Shown here piece after piece: positions 42,302 through 44,513 of a DNA stretch of 44,513 nt. Made by a program: the position numbers and the translations under genes. The DNA is from an uncultured Pseudomonadota bacterium (GTDB lineage Bacteria > Pseudomonadota > Gammaproteobacteria > Competibacterales > Competibacteraceae): the NCBI GenBank assembly GCA_903844665.1, contig CAIMUS010000148.1:1-44513 (forward strand), in the 5' to 3' direction. Position 1 is the first letter of the stretch, and each line of letters begins with the position of its first letter. The notes under the pieces are model-generated. The model was given only the letters and a program-made list of their open reading frames with translations. It was not told the DNA's origin and searched no databases.

Positions 42302-42360
42302 ACCGCCGGCTGGAAGCCGGCGCCACAATTCATTCCGCCGGCTGGAAGCCGGCGCCACGC
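42302..42360 (+). repeat. Two copies of the CHAT-flanking repeat
   Basis: CCGCCGGCTGGAAGCCGGCG followed by CCAC occurs at 42304-42326 and again at 42334-42358, both in the orientation of the 38221 copy. The second copy ends 5 bp from the uup stop. The first copy interrupts a short frame that begins with ATG at 42245 (MPTAANPQRPLADLLAELAT), 22 bp after the CHAT gene. Confidence 0.75.
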
Positions 42361-42362
42361 TC

Positions 42363-44252
<1,890 letters not shown>

Positions 44253-44326
44253 GATAAGGTTCTGGAGATGAAAACCGGCGCATTGTAGCGGAAAATGCGC
44301 ATTCAGGACTTACACATATAAGGTTG

Positions 44327-44513
44327 GCAACCACATCATGTAGGGGCGGTTCGCGAACCGCCCCTACTTTCAATCAAGAGAGCAACCACATCATGTAGGG
44401 GCGGTTCGCGAACCGCCCCTACTATTCAATCAAGAGAGCAACCACATCATGTAGGGGCGGTTCGCGAACCGCCCCTACTATCCAACCAAGAGAGCAACCA
44501 CATCATGTAGGGG
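44327..44513. repeat. Tandem 55-56-bp units with a perfect palindrome
   Basis: Units start at 44327, 44382, 44438 and 44494; the fourth is cut by the window end. Each contains a perfect 28-bp palindrome (14-bp arm GTAGGGGCGGTTCG and its complement) and a near-identical 27-28-bp spacer (CAATCAAGAGAGCAACCACA core). Spacers differ by only one to three bases, so this is a repeat tract, not a CRISPR array. It lies upstream of uup, with no gene in 44253-44513. Confidence 0.85.

Noticed and set aside
44327-44513. CRISPR-like array of 28-bp repeats with 27-28-bp spacers
   Set aside because: The spacers are almost identical to each other, and the repeat is a perfect palindrome; no cas gene is near. 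It is a tandem repeat tract.

Overview
The window looks like a chromosomal segment of a GC-rich gammaproteobacterium. The block thrS-infC-rpmI-rplT-pheS-pheT-ihfA has the standard gammaproteobacterial order. The RegB/RegA redox pair, a PHA phasin beside a broken PHA synthase, a two-domain polyphosphate:AMP phosphotransferase and Kup together recall the Competibacteraceae (polymer-storing wastewater bacteria). That family-level assignment is inference; the class-level one is firm.

Layout. 1-324: fragment of an IS110-type transposase start and the noncoding stretch before it. 325-2150: regB-regA (minus). 2221-4917: N-terminally truncated beta-barrel-like gene, copC, copD and an exported DsrE-like protein (plus). 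5007-6775: an AT-richer PD-(D/E)XK-like nuclease gene, a phaC pseudogene whose whole middle is gone, and an intact phasin. 6896-9586: pepN. 9860-12773: accessory island, all minus: methyltransferase, HicAB, a PIN toxin with a small partner, an attC-like integron recombination site, and two overlapping TIR-only genes. 12916-20085: ihfA to thrS translation operon, with infC starting at ATT and pheS at TTG. 20191-21880: tRNA-Val(GAC), a 59-residue membrane protein, a DUF1820 protein and an M48 lipoprotein protease. 22204-25063: kup, then a DUF5132 protein and a small HMA-like protein. 25272-27717: four toxin-antitoxin modules, two with truncated toxins. 27888-29279: patatin phospholipase. 29705-33996: P-type ATPase with an N-terminal HMA-like domain, translationally coupled to a MetK-like protein altered at several active-site positions. 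34237-38212: pap, sixA, a radical SAM gene and a PatB-type C-S lyase. 38273-42223: a 1316-residue CHAT protease/NB-ARC/TPR protein bracketed by copies of one repeat. 42363-44252: uup. 44327-end: tandem units carrying a perfect 28-bp palindrome.

Two themes stand out. One is conflict and stability genes: CHAT-NB-ARC-TPR, paired TIRs, a lone nuclease and six toxin-antitoxin loci, set among many short palindromic repeats that often lie at gene breakpoints. The other is ion and metal handling: CopC/CopD, Kup and the HMA-like proteins with the P-type ATPase. The best candidates for something undescribed are the CHAT-STAND locus, the TIR pair in a cassette-like island, and the ATPase/MetK-like operon.
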